Source: Pseudopyrenochaeta lycopersici
Taxonomy: Eukaryota; Ascomycota; Dothideomycetes; Pleosporales; Pseudopyrenochaetaceae
DNA: 64,000 nucleotides
Direction: 5' to 3'
NCBI GenBank assembly: GCA_003313425.1
Contig: NHZP01000021.1
Coordinates: forward strand, 744,001-808,000
Within the stretch, counting starts at the first letter, position 1. The number at the start of each line of letters is the position of its first letter. The position numbers were made by a program, and so were the translations under genes. This document shows positions 1 to 11,700 of the stretch, one piece after another. Below the pieces are notes generated by a model. The model was given only the letters and a program-made list of their open reading frames with translations, did not search any database and was not told the origin of the DNA.

Positions 1-962
1 CAACATATGCGGGTTATATATCTCAAAAGAGCGGTTTGAATGAGCTTTGATAATACAGCCTTTCTGTGTTTGTGTGCTTTCGTGTGGCACAAAGTCCGCG
101 AGATGTAGCTGCGACCCCACCGGCGCGTAACTACGCCGCATGCAGTGTCAACCACCTCAACCCGTTAACATTTCTAATATGATGTTGACCACGCCGTAAT
201 TGTGTCAGCCTCGGCGTCTCGCTCCCTTCTCGACGGGATAAACGTCCGCCATTGTCGAGTTCTTTGCCCACACCACAATTCTTTATCCTGCCTCCGTGAT
301 TCTTTATACAGAAAATTTAGTTCTCTTGGTATCTTCGTCGGACCGTACGAGCCTGGTTTGACGCTTTCACTGGGTACATATCAATCCTTCACCACAAACT
401 GGAAACATCCGCCTTGTTAGAGATTTATGGGGCAAGATCTGGGCAATTGGAGTCGGATTCTTGCAATGTGAACTAACGATGCTGTCAATTTGCTTAAGTC
501 TAACTCTTGCACAGTTAAAGTACGCCCTAAATATGGTGTGTGTTGCCCTCAGCTACCAAAGCCATATCCTGTCATGCATAGCATAACAGTAAATAAGCTC
601 TATTTGTATCTCACCACAGGTGCGTGAAATGCGCTGTTGATAGAGGTCCAGCAAGATGAGGATGATTAGCTTGACACAGGGCGTGGCAGTGCTTGAGTTG
701 AACTGTGCCTTACAAGAAGCTTTCAGCGTCAAATAAGGCACAGAAGACCACATTTATGTCTACCTTGGTACACGATCATTTTCCTAGTTTACGATATAAA
801 GATTAGCCTGTCATCAAAGGGCGAGTTGGCCAGAACCACTCTGTGAATCAATTATCTCGCCTTTTTCTGCCGTCTGTTCTACTAACCGCTCTCTTCTCGT
901 CTTTCAGTATAATATATTGTTCCTTTGGGTGTCTGTCAGCTCCCTATCTCAACACTTCGACA
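1..962. other. Intergenic, no gene seen
   Basis: No open frame here has protein-like composition or splice signals that would join it to a neighbour. The right part, from about 780, is presumably the upstream region of the metallopeptidase gene that follows. Confidence 0.5.
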
Positions 963-2605
963 ATGAGGTCGTATCTTCTAATACTGCCCCTATCTTTGGT
1001 GGCCTTAGCCGACGTGGAAGTTTTATCCATCAACCTCGTAAGTTAGCAAGGTTGCAACAATGCTCAAATGGCTAAAATTTCATCAGGATGGGAAGGTGCG
1101 GTGAAAATGGCGGCCGCACTACAAAGTAGCATCAACTTCAACGAAGCTGCTGCTGTGGAGTATCTTGGCCTGCCAGTTTTCACAAGTGAATACGCAAACA
1201 AGATCCGCCAGGCGTTTGCTAATGCGGCTACTTTCGGCCAAGGATCGAGGTGGACCCCAGCCCCTCTCAAATGGAAAGCACATGTCCAGTGTGATGACTG
1301 GAAGAGAAGATGTTCCACATTTGGTTTGAAAGATTATACTGCAAATCATATGACTGATCCAGATGGGAAAGAACCTGCCAGCGATCACGAGCATGACACC
1401 TCCACACCTGTCTTCAACTTTTGTCCCAATTTTTTCAGGCTAAAGTCATTTCCTGAACATTTTAACGCTCAAAACAAAAAGCCAATCAGGTTCAAATACA
1501 ACTTAGACTCTTATCGCGCGAACCGAGGTATGCTGCCTAATTCTGTGTAGGGGCTTAGACTCTACCATTCTCCATGAGCTGATGCATGCTGATGTCGTCA
1601 CATACAAGAAGAACTTCGATAGACACATCTATGATATGATGATCAAAATAAAAGACGACCCTAGATGGAAGAAGGCATACGGTTCAGCCAACGTAAAGCT
1701 ATTTGCACGAGTGGAGGAAGCATACGGCGGAGGTTGGGTTACGCAAAATGGTATGTAGATTTCATTTATCTTGCGATCATATCTAACTCAATATAGCGGA
1801 TAGTTATACACTGTATGCTCTCGCAAAAGCTGTGCAAAAAGGTCTGAAGAACAAGTATCCTTATCTCCCTTATCCTCTCAAAGGCGATACTGATGATGGG
1901 TTCAACAATGGATTCCCGCTACATCATGCACAGGTTACCGATGGGAAAATTAGTTGGACACCAGGAACAGACGGTCTTGTATTTGACGAGGGTTTTCAAA
2001 CCGACAAGGTTTGTCCGGCCTCGCATGAAGCTGCCGGGTGCCCGCCGGTGATCGAGGTTTCAAAATTAGTGGATATTTCAAAATATCCAACAGAGTACAT
2101 CGAGCAGAGAAGGGCTTGGCTCAAGGAGGTTGCCAACGAAAAATTCGAAAAGCTTCCAGAAGAGGAAACATCTGAGGCACCAGTGCCAGAAAATGTCTCG
2201 CAGACATGCAACTTCGATCCGGTGTACATGCCTCCGTTGGATCCCATCGACGCCAGCTTCGCAAAACAAAAACTTCGAGAGGTCTGCAATTTATTCAAGG
2301 ATATTACTCTGGATGAAACTATGCAGCCCGAGGTTAAGATGCATTACGAGGCCATTGGTGTGGAGATGTTTCTCTACGCTGTCTGGAACGCAGTCGACCC
2401 GCGCTGCATTGCTCGAGGTAATGCTAAGATCCTGGAGGAACCTTGCATGGAAATCTTCCAAAATCTTGTAGATACTTGTCCGAGCGATATTCTTGACAAG
2501 ACCTATGGCGGCTCGAAATCCGATAGCTGTATTGTTTATGGATTTGATACTGCGAGGATGATTGAATTAGCGCCAGATGCTGGACGAAAACGAAGGGCCA
2601 AGTAG
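963..2605 (+). CDS. Putative secreted HExxH zinc metallopeptidase (M35/aspzincin-like)
   Basis: Multi-exon gene. Clear coding exons are about 1087-1527, 1559-1750 and 1797-2605; the last three are in one phase. Exon 3 encodes an HELMH zinc motif followed about 50 residues later by NADSY at the next splice junction, the arrangement of fungal lysine-specific/aspzincin-type endopeptidases, in which a downstream Asp is the third zinc ligand. ATG 963 starts a hydrophobic leader (MRSYLLILPLSLVALA) ending at a GTAAGT donor at 1038. However, joining 1037 to the CAG acceptor at 1086 is out of frame by one, so the first exon is uncertain; ATG 1068 is an in-frame alternative without a leader. The intron 1528-1558 is only 31 nt, so that junction is also tentative. 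Probable role: extracellular protein breakdown. The long C-terminal region (about 270 residues) has no motif I recognise. Confidence 0.65.
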
Positions 2606-3259
2606 GAACTGGAGGTATGGGCCTGAACCGGAACTATGAGAAGAGGTATTTACACCTATAAAGGGTTTCGGTTTGTCTGGTATATTTGAGAGAAAGACGA
2701 ACACGCAGGATCCAGCCCGTCCCATACTACTCGCTGAGTCTGATATCTCCAACTCGTTAGTAGATTACGCTTATGTAATATTGGTGTTCTCTAGTAACGT
2801 GTTTCACTAGAGTATACTTTAATAAAGCCATATCTTGAATTTAGTTATATACAGAGACCTCCGTTTAGTTCTGAAGAGGTAAATAAAAGTAAGTGTGAAA
2901 TTGCCTCCACGTTCCAGGCCACTCACTAGTTGATGACGTCATACTTACCGTCACTCATGCTTTCCTTTAATTGCCAAATCGCGTAATTAAAGAGCAAGTA
3001 TCATAGACAAAACGAGACGACACATGTGGCTGAATAAATGTCATTCGTTCATTGGGTAATAATGAAGTGATCATTCACGGCAGAGTATCTAGCTGCGACT
3101 GGGCGAATCAAGGACAGCACAACGCGCCCCGCGAAGCATCCATCCCTGTCTCCTCATGCAGAATGCGGGGAAGCTCAACGTCTCCACCACAACAATAAAG
3201 CTCGTGACAGTACTTGCGCGTCCAACTTCCACCATCTTAAACCCCCTCTCTTAAATATC
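2606..3259. other. Intergenic, no gene seen
   Basis: Spacer of about 650 bases holding the 3' end of the metallopeptidase and the upstream region of the DUF1295-type gene. I see no RNA gene or repeat in it. Confidence 0.4.
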
Positions 3260-4431
3260 ATGGCGTCTGGATGGTTCAGCACGTCGAAGAGCGAGCCTGC
3301 AAGGCCTCCGGATGTTCGCGTACAGATCGCGGATAACAAGCCGCATGACTTTTACCTACCTAGCTCTTCACCCGCTGCAAGCAACTCAGCCAATTCTACC
3401 ACTTACGTCGATAGGACACACTCGAAGACACATGTCCACAACGTCTCATTGTTCGATGTTGGCATTTTGAAGGATACGCTCGTTCCATCCTTGACCCTTC
3501 ACTCTGGCCTGGCTGTAATTGCTTATGCAGCTGCACGATACACCCAGCGCGTTGAAGCTAAGGACTGGCTCTGGCCAAGCGGCCAAGTCGTCAATGCCTG
3601 GTGGTCTGCCATCGGACGACGACTTGCTGCTGGTTTGACAATCTCGCAAGCTTTCAACCGCCTGTCATGGCACGAGCGTGTCATGCTCACTGGTGTTACA
3701 CTGTGGGGAGGACGTCTCTTCTATCGTGTCGCTCGTCGATCAATTCAACGAGGCGAGGATGACCCACGTTACGAAGAGGCCAAGAAGGAGGAAGGTTTCT
3801 GGAACTCTGCGCTCTTCAAAGTGTTCATCCCAGAGGCTTTCTTTCAGATGCTCATCAGCTTGCCATTCACGGCGCCTTTCAGACACGAAGGCGCTGTAAT
3901 GATGGGCTACCACCCATTCATCCAAATGTTCGCCGTCGGTTTGTTCTCTACTGGCCTGGCTCTGGAGACTCTGGCGGACTACCAGCTCGATCAATACAAG
4001 GCTAATGGTGGCCGTGGTATTCTCCGCGAGGGTGTATGGAGCATCGTCCGAAACCCAAAGTACGTCATCTATTCAGCTTATAATTGTATAGGCTAACATA
4101 GCATAGCTATCTCGGCGATGCCCTAGTGCATATTTCTTTCATCGTCATGCTCTACGGCTCAGATATGCTTGCGCCTGTTGAGTTGCTGGGACCCATCGCA
4201 AATTATGGTTTCTTGCGTTTCTTTGGCGGCGATGCCGAGAAGGCGAAGCACCAAACACGCCGGTATTCTGCTTCTCAGCCTGAGAAGTTCGCCGAGCTCC
4301 AACGGTTCCGGGCGGACAAAAATGCGTTCTGGCCGAGCGTGGACGAGTTGAATAATAAGTGGTTGTGGACTGTCTTGGGTATCGGTGGATTGGGTGTTGC
4401 GATTGAACAGACGTTGAGGACGCTACATTAG
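3260..4431 (+). CDS. DUF1295 / steroid-5-alpha-reductase-fold membrane protein
   Basis: Two exons, 3260-4059 and 4107-4431, joined by a 47-nt intron (GTACGT donor, CATAG acceptor). The join restores the family motif NPNYLGD across the junction, which fixes the splice. The product is 374 residues. It has an N-terminal polar region of about 60 residues, then several hydrophobic segments, and near the C-terminus the EGVWS...RNPNYLGD region typical of the DUF1295/isoprenylcysteine-methyltransferase/steroid reductase fold. Family members are integral membrane proteins, mostly of unknown substrate, that probably act as NAD(P)H-dependent reductases. The C-terminal part QRFRADKNAFWPS is conserved in fungal members. 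I would not assign a specific substrate. Confidence 0.85.
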
Positions 4432-5893
4432 ATCTGGTGCGAAAAATGTGGTGATTTCTGTGATACTGATCAGAGTTTATGTATGCGGTGTCCGGCCTCT
4501 CTGCTATTTGTTAATGGATATACAAATATATCAATCTCTCTTCTTATGCGCCTTTCTCTAGACCGTGACTGGGCACAGTCCAAACGAGTTTCATACCAAC
4601 TTGAAAAGGTTCATATTTTTTTTGTTTCTGTGGACGAGGGTTCTTTCGCCGCTTTTTAGGATTACATCTCTTTCCCTCTGAAACCTGGCGCGGAACTGCT
4701 TTCACAGTCTCACACGCTTTGCTGTTACTTAAATTCATCCAAGAATTTTTGGCATCACACTCTTCGCAATATGTTCAGTATTCTCTTGAAGTTAATCACT
4801 CGACATTTATACGGTCACAATCTCAACCTTACATGGGCTATCCGACATTAGGCACGATTTGGTCAACGCTCCTGACCTCTAGCTTCCTCTAAGTTCCCCG
4901 CGAACTTTAGCATCAAGGTCTGCGAATACTCGAACAACAGCATTCCCCAGTTCCTAGAAGGACTAAGAAGCACATGGGCAGGGATAAATAGTAGATCTAC
5001 ATTACTTACTCCAACTTCTGATGCTTTCCCAATACGCATCACATTGAAGGCTATCGTGGCTTCATTCTCTCCTGCAAACAGGTCCACGGCCAGCACTACT
5101 GTGACAAAGCCAGAAGGTTCGGGGGCGCTGCTACAATTGTGCAGAAGATATGATAACAAATGGTGACCCTGAATAGTGCAAATAACAATCTATGAATCTA
5201 TGATGTTTGAAAGTCGAAAAATAGCCTTTGAGAAAGATCCGACGCCTGTGATGTGATCCTCTGAGTACACTAAAAGATTCCAAACAGTAGAGTACTATGG
5301 GTTGGAAGAATTTCAGTGTTATGCAAACAACTGTTTCATGACTAGCAATTCAAAGTGCGTTAAACGATACATTTGCTAGGCGTTGGGAACTGCACCTCAG
5401 GAGGTATTCAATCAATACATGCAGGGCCAGTTCATGACATGAGGGTTGCTTGAAACATTATGGAAATCTATTCCCTGTGTTAAAACAGATCAGCGCCAAT
5501 CACTAGTCTCAACGCCTACGAATACCAAAATGTCAGATGCTGCAGAGAATCCGGATCAACCATATAGAAGCTATGCCAGTCTGTCGTAGTTACTTCCAAG
5601 CAAAGAAAAAGGCCAATTTTGGTGTAATCTGCTACAAAGCTACATAATCGAGCTATAACGGTAACGTCATTTTGTGAAAGATTGGTTGTGATTGGATTCA
5701 GTTAACATGGGCAGTTCCTATATGCAGCTTGATGCGGTCTTATGTGCAGATGGATTAGACTAATTTTATAGACGATTGATTCATGACTGTTGATGCCGAC
5801 AAAGCCTACAGACCTCGATAGATCAGAAATTTGATGTCTGCGTGTAATTTTTCTCGCTGTTCAACTCGGTCCGGTCAAACCCCTATAATAGAG
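4432..5893. other. Intergenic, AT-rich, no gene seen
   Basis: About 1.46 kb with only short, low-quality frames on both strands. No RNA gene, terminal repeats or splice-linked frames could be supported. Confidence 0.5.
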
Positions 5894-6160
5894 CTATATG
5901 TAATTAATACAATCCTGAGAGCAAATACGTGATTCCTTTACATACCAATCGTAATCACACGACAATATCGTACAGAAAACAGGCCGCGTATTGCATACTT
6001 GGCAGCATCTTTTCCCTCTGCTGCAGATGCCGCAAGAAAAGCTCTGGCGAGCGACGAGGGAGCCACTGTCGCCGCGGGGAAGTAGGGAAAGGTCCTTGGC
6101 GGGGGCAGCGGTGATAAGGACGGTGAAGCAGGTTGTCAAAAGAATAGTGTATAGCTTCAT
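5894..6160 (-). CDS. Small secreted cysteine-rich protein, effector-like
   Basis: ATG at 6160 is chosen because it begins a textbook signal peptide (MKLYTILLTTCFTVLITAAPA); an in-frame extension upstream would spoil it. The product is about 88 residues. After the leader comes a short propeptide-like stretch ending in AR before QSFSCG, compatible with processing. The mature part of about 48 residues holds nine cysteines, including CC and the spacings CxxC, CCxxC and CxxxxC. This size and cysteine density fit small secreted proteins of plant-associated fungi (candidate effectors or antimicrobial peptides), but no named family is recognised. A GTATGT...CTCTCAG stretch near the 3' end could be a 31-nt intron that would change the last residues and remove two cysteines. 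No neighbour suggests a function. Confidence 0.6.
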   Translation of the reverse strand: MKLYTILLTTCFTVLITAAPAKDLSLLPRGDSGSLVARQSFSCGICSRGKRCCQVCNTRPVFCTILSCDYDWYVKESRICSQDCINYI

Positions 6161-8033
6161 GGCTGGAGTAAGACAACCTTGCAATTCGATTGTGACAGGA
6201 TGTAGTTGCGTGAGGATGTATACTGGGAATGTGAAAGCATTCCAGGCGATATTGTGGAGGAAAGGTTTGGCTATAAACGATCAAAGAATCAAAGTTAAAG
6301 GTATTCGGAACATATTTCCGTGGAGCCAAAGAATGAATGCAAAGCATATTCAGGCGAGGGGGTTATTGGTGCACTAACTCTGTATTGCCTTGACAAATTT
6401 AGAGTGGCCTACTGAGATCATCCTGCTGTATTACACAGTCAGACGAGAGATCTCGGATCCTTCAAATACAACATATATTGTGTCGAAGCTTTGTGCTGCC
6501 TCTCTTCAGCCGGGTGAGCAACAGAGACCAGGCGCGATGGGCCGAGTCGCCGTATGCCAAGAGTGTAGATCTGCTTCGCTTCCATAATCCGAAGCCCACC
6601 AATCATGTCGTACTATACGTCGTCATCTACGGTCCTTACTCCCAGGGCAATCCTTTTGATTTTGCTGTGGGCTTCATATGCCAATGAGAACACAAAATAT
6701 GACGAAAACAACGTTTGGAGTAGTCCAACTTCGCATCCTTCAATCGGTATCTGCAAATTAGAATAACACGCTTTGTGCCGTAGAATGACTCGTCTTCTCA
6801 GATTCAACAGAATACCAAGGCCATTGAAAACTCCAAATGCTCTGTCATCATATGCAGCCAACTGCATACATCTGCAGTGTCATGCGGCCATGTCGGGTGG
6901 CCTAAACATCAAGAACGAAATCCAATTAACAAACTTCCTCGCATCAAACCAGCCACAAACCAGACATCATATTAATCTAGAACACTAATGAATGTATACT
7001 GGCTAGAACAAGCTCTTTCTGCCTTGATCGACACCTTTGCAGAGTATGATTGAGTTGGCCTACATCTGAAGTAGTATATTAGTTAATTCATAGCTCATAT
7101 TCACGTTACCTATGTTAATAGACTTATGTGGGTATAAAAGTCAAGATTTTTTGAGCGTCCCCTAGATTAGAAGGGACGCCAGCTGAGAACACAAATTAAC
7201 GATCTCCAAGTTGAACGCGAATCAGACCTTAGTGCTGTCAATAAGATTCATACAAACAGAAATAGATTAGGTAAAAGTCTGATGTTCTAAAAACCTATAC
7301 TACTGCAAACGAATCACAAAGATATGGGAAGCAGCGTCTAGGTGCCTAGTTTACGCATTTCATCACGAACCAGAGGTCACACAGAAGATCGCATGATAGT
7401 ACTAGGAGAGACTACTGGCGTCCCAATCCGGAGTGTTTGGGCTGCAAAGACCTCACTATCTCTCCAGAAGCAGGAAGGGTAGAAAAGCTACTAGTTTATA
7501 GCCTAGTTTAGACAAATTATGCCAGGCATCACACTTAAGAAGACCTCGCGAGAGTCTAGGAGTGAAGGATTACAGATCCTTGAGATGCAAGTTGACTATG
7601 CAGAAGAGGTTTTGCAATCTTTGGCAATTATAGTCATATAGCATATGATCGGGGGAGAGAAGAGCTAGATGATTAGCCTAAGTCGTCTCCGTATGAGCGG
7701 GTGAAGAACGACACAAATGCATGAAAGAAATGTATAAAGAGGCAAATAGCCCAGCATGTAGACCTTTATGGAAATCAACGGTGTGAGCTACCCACTTTGT
7801 GTGATACAATTTAGGCGTGTTCTGGTACACTTTGTGCATCATAACCATTATATTGTCATTCTCTAAGGGCCACTGTGGGGAGACGGTATCAAGAAACCGG
7901 CACGATGCAAGCGCCAGAGATACTTCGAATACGTCCTTAGCAACTGATTGCAAACACATGAAGGGCAGATTCAATTCAAGTTGTATGCCAGACAGCTGCA
8001 GGATACCCTATCCAGCATCTACTACTCTTTAAA
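6161..8033. other. Gene-poor stretch, no gene seen
   Basis: Roughly 1.9 kb of AT-leaning sequence with many stops in all frames and no protein-like frame. A perfect 7-bp inverted repeat (gcgtccc/gggacgc, 7155-7161 and 7173-7179) is present but isolated. The stretch adjoins a broken gene, so it may be decayed DNA. Confidence 0.45.
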
Positions 8034-8880
8034 TTAGTTGAAGTAATTGAAGCAGCGTTTCCGTGTCTTGTACCACTGCGCAGCTAATAACTCTAGATCA
8101 TCATACCCCTTCGGCATTCGCCCAAACAGCATAGTCGGCCCGTACTGGTTCCAAGTCTCAGTCGTCGATGGGAATTGTAACGCGACGCCGCAATCCCGCG
8201 CGAAGAATACCCTTAACCCGGTCAGTCAACTCGTAAGTCTCATCAACCGGCCGCTTGATTTGAATGCGTATGCGCTCAAGAGATTTCGGGTCTGGAATTT
8301 CTACAGTGTTTTCTCACGAGTAAACATTGGCTTCAACATGACGCCAGTGAGAGCTGTAGACAACGTGCAAGAACAAGTATCTTAAGTTTTCCAGACAATT
8401 GAGAGACTGCACGACTACCGGCCACGGATCACTAATAGGGAGGCGTTGAGTAGTCAGGTATGAGCCCACAGCCTTAAATTGGTCCATATAGAAGTAGTCT
8501 ACCTCTAAGAATACATCCAGGCGCTCCAGGTTCACGTAACCAGCGAGCAACTCCAAGCTCCAAGAGCTTGATAACCCGCTTGCGACTTGGCCGGTGCAAC
8601 CTGCTGTCTCCACTGACAGTCAGTCCGAGATTGTGCAGGCTTCGACAACAGATCTCTCTGATTTTGTCGAGGAAGTTGATGTACACTTGGGCATAATCTG
8701 GATCAGTGGTCCAATTCTGCTTAGTCTTCATCTCAAATAAATTCTTGGCGAAAATGTACGATCGGGTCTCTAGTCTGATATAACTGTCTAGACCGCTGAG
8801 CAGTTCGAATACTTGGAGTGCTGTACGAGAGCCCGCCGAAGGGGAACCAGAAGCCTGAAATCGCTGGTAGCGGCTTTATA
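8034..8880 (-). pseudogene. Decayed protein gene of an unrecognised fungal family
   Basis: Reading leftward from about 8880, several adjoining frames give convincing protein text that only makes sense when combined. A first block ends ...IREICCRSLHNLGLTV. A second, in a different frame, contains NLERLDVFLEVDYF and CLENLRYLFLHV and runs into an in-frame TGA near 8330. The text then continues in the same frame as ENTVEIPDPKSLERIRIQIK. A last block in a third frame, ending MLFGRMPKGYDDLELLAAQW and then RCFNYFN, closes with TAA at 8034. So there is at least one internal stop and two frame changes. The leucine-rich 'NLERL' and 'NLRYL' spacing resembles the C-terminal part of F-box/LRR-like fungal proteins, but the family is not certain. 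Sequencing error is possible but would need several independent events. Confidence 0.6.
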
Positions 8881-9602
8881 TGGGAGCACGAGAGGACATT
8901 TCTATGCAAGTGTTTGCGCGTAGGCGTTGTTGCGTAGCTTAGCAGGAAGAGAAGAAAAGCAGAGGTTGCTTGGGGCAGCTCGTATAAAACACTCATTGAT
9001 TGAAGATTGTGTGCCTGTTTTGAGGAGAAACCATTGTGTTCTAATGAACTTAAGAAAGCGAATATGCTAATCTAGCGGCGGGCGTTTATAAGAAGGCGAA
9101 TATATTACTATAGTGATGGGTATTGATGAATACTTGTGTAGTGGGAAGATCAGTAGTAAGCACAGAAAGAAGAATATAAGTGTAGTGAATGGAGCCCAAT
9201 CGGCGGCAAATGGCGTAATAGCGTAACGCTTTTTTCGCGCGCGACAGCCTCATGGAAGTACTGCTGTTGGGTTCCTTGAGCAATCTTGAGTACAATTGTG
9301 GCTTCCCATATCATCGCTATTCGTAGATTGGTTACTCTTAAGAACATCTCTTGTTGGCTATCTAAGTCGAGAACATAAATTAGGTAGATTTGATAACAAA
9401 ATCAAAGCTAAAAAGGTGTAGAAACCCAGGGAGCAGTGTGATAGAACTAAGTCGCGGACGTGAAAGAGAATATGTGATGCCCAACCCCGCACCAACCAGC
9501 AGAAGGACTCGCTTATGTCATCACGTGACGCACCTTTCACATGCCCATCCAAAAAAATCCAAAAAAATATCCTGGAGTGCCCGCCTAATGGCGGACGAAT
9601 GC
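8881..9602. other. Intergenic, no gene seen
   Basis: Short frames only. The left end may hold further remnants of the adjacent pseudogene (a minus-strand frame 8733-8996), but its text does not join convincingly to the relic. Confidence 0.4.
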
Positions 9603-9726
9603 TGATGAGAGTGGGACTCGAACCCACGCCACTTTCGTGACCAGGAAGCTACAACGGAGAGAATCCGTGTTGCGTTGCTAAGGGGAAACCTTAACCTGGC
9701 GCCATAACCAACTCGGCCATCTCACC
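9603..9726 (-). tRNA. tRNA-Leu(AAG) with intron
   Basis: The minus strand folds as a class II tRNA. The acceptor stem GGTGAGA pairs with TCTCATC (one G-U), followed by TG and a GCCGAG...GGC D-arm. The anticodon stem is CCAGG/CCTGG with loop TT-AAG-G, a long variable arm follows (TCACGAAAGTGG), then the T arm GTGGGTTCGAGTCCCAC and discriminator A at 9603. The anticodon AAG lies at 9692-9690. A 42-nt intron (9688-9647) interrupts the loop one base 3' of the anticodon, the canonical place for eukaryotic tRNA introns. The mature length is 82 nt. The CCA end is not encoded, as expected. Confidence 0.95.
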
Positions 9727-10097
9727 TGTCAAGGAATTTGATGAGCTTATTGAATAAAGCAAAATACATATTCTTATTTTTTTTATGGAAAATGCCCCGA
9801 ATAAGGTCGCTGAAGGGCTAAGAGTACTTTTCTGGCACTTCCGGCAACTACCGGCATAACGGGCAGCACTAATGAAAGTCCCTGACTGAGTCTGAGAGAT
9901 TATGCCTGACACACGTAAGTAATGTCGTCTAGTTCAAAATTCTTCGACCTTAGGCTTGGCGGCTGAATGCTGCCAACGATAACAGCAAACCTATCACAGG
10001 CTTAACACCCTGAACTGATTCACTGGATTGTGGAGTCATTCAAATCCCGCCAAGGGATCGATTTGTGAGGTGACTAAGATTTGTGATACCCATTCAA
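9727..10097. other. Intergenic, no gene seen
   Basis: About 370 bases between the tRNA and the 3' end of the FMN dehydrogenase gene. Nothing further recognised. Confidence 0.4.
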
Positions 10098-11700
10098 CTA
10101 CAGCTTGCTCTTTAAATTCAGTCGCTCTGGGCGCCACATTTCGTTCAATAATCGGCTCGCGTTGACCATTTCCGGTCTACACTGATCTAGCGATGTGATG
10201 CCGAGTAAGCGCATGCCCGTTTGAAGCTCCTCCGCAAGCACTGTTATATATTAGTTGGCATCTTTGTAGCACCCAGAGAAGTTCAAACTCACCATCGACA
10301 CATCTTTCAACCCCTTTCGTTCCGTATGCCCCGAGCGCATACAAGAACGGCCTGCCGACACCGACTGCAGTAGCACCAAGACATAGAGCCTTTAGCACAT
10401 CGTTTCCGTCTCTCAATCCGCCGTCGAGGAATATCTCAAGTGTGCTTAGAACCTCTGGGCAGTATGTGCGGATCTCAAGCAGTGTCATCAATGCGCTAGG
10501 GGCGGTATGCAACTGTCGTCCACCGTGATTGCTTAGCAGAATTCCGTCGCAGCCAAAATCCATCGCCAATTTAGCATCTTCAGCGCATTGGATGCCCTTA
10601 AGGACGATCGGTCCCTCCCACTCCTTTCGTATCCATTTCAGATCTTCCCATGTCGTATGCGGGCTCAGTTGACCCTGTACGACTCGTCCCCCCATCGCTG
10701 GTGCAAACGCATTATCACTACCAGCTTCCCACTCGGACGTACTTTCCTCCTCAATACCAACAGCCAATGCCTCTTCCGCCTGCAGATAGCGATCTGCTGT
10801 TCTTTTTCCAAGAACCGGCGTGTCAACCGTGATCCAAAGACCCTTGTATCCGCACTTTTTGACAATCCTCATGAGTTCGATAGCCTTATTTCGATCCACA
10901 GGCATATAGTATTGATAGAACATAACTGTTGGGCTTCCATTCTTCAATCGCTCCTGCTCTTCAACAAAACTCTGCGTAATCTGTTCAGTGCTCTTTGTAC
11001 TCGCAGTACTAACGACCACGTGCGCACCCTTACGCACCGCACCTCTAATCATCTCTGGCTCTGCGCCTGCGTGGATTGCGCCCATTGTGCCCATTGGCGA
11101 AATATAGAACGGGTATGGCGAGCTGTGCCCGAAAATCTTGCGGCGCGTGTCAACGTCGCCTACGTTACGCATCACGCGCGGGCGGAAATTGACACGACCC
11201 CAGTCGTCAATATTGCTCTTGAGTGACAAGCCGGTGTTGGCAGATGTGGAGGCGTAGACATATGACTTGTGAGGCAAGACGGCTTTTGCTGCCTTTTCAA
11301 AGTCGGTTGTTGATACACAAAGACTAACATGAGGGACTTCTAGCGTCTCCTCCGTTTCCGAAGCTGTTTTTGCTACTTCCTTCTTGGGTTCGCGCAGCTC
11401 TCCAAAAGTGTTTGGGTCAATTGGCCCAAGTAAGGCATTGGGCGGTAAATAGTCATTCAGGTAATCCAAGGGATGGTATTTCTTGAACTCGTCTGTCGCA
11501 TCCTACTCAAAATGTTAGCGCACAAATCATCACTACCATATTCCATAACCCACCGTTCCTGCATTCCTCAATATGATCGGCGCACCACCCGGGTGCTCAG
11601 ATACGAAGCTGGTAACATCGTACACATTTGAGTCTAGCACTATCCAGCAAGACTTCTTATTGTTGTGCTTCGCTACCTCAGCTCCATTAATATGAACCAT
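10098..11700 (-). CDS. Cytochrome b2-like FMN-dependent L-lactate/2-hydroxyacid dehydrogenase
   Basis: Three exons on the minus strand, 11700-11554, 11502-10293 and 10240-10098, all in phase; the product is 499 residues. The N-terminus is a cytochrome b5 heme domain: HPGG with His36 and YHP with His59 are the two heme ligands. The rest is an FMN-binding alpha-hydroxyacid dehydrogenase barrel: [19 protein letters not shown], the catalytic-His motif LSNHGGRQL, and the FMN phosphate site [11 protein letters not shown] followed by GVGRPFLY. The last exon gives the family C-terminus ([20 protein letters not shown]). The protein starts directly with the b5 domain and has no mitochondrial presequence, unlike yeast Cyb2 (591 residues), so it is probably not in the intermembrane space. 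Likely reaction: oxidation of L-lactate or another 2-hydroxyacid with transfer of electrons through heme. The substrate is inferred. Confidence 0.93.

Noticed and set aside
4863..5159. Minus-strand frame of 98 residues
   Set aside because: No signal peptide or motif, and surrounding sequence shows no coding bias.
7155..7179. Perfect 7-bp inverted repeat with 11-base loop
   Set aside because: Too short for a transposon end, no target-site duplication or partner seen; kept only as a note in the gene-poor stretch.
8733..8996. Minus-strand frame of 87 residues starting MSVLYELPQ
   Set aside because: Overlaps the relic in a different frame; the frame that continues into the relic blocks is a better reading of the same bases.
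10588..11226. Plus-strand frame of 212 residues
   Set aside because: Antisense shadow of the FMN dehydrogenase exon 2.
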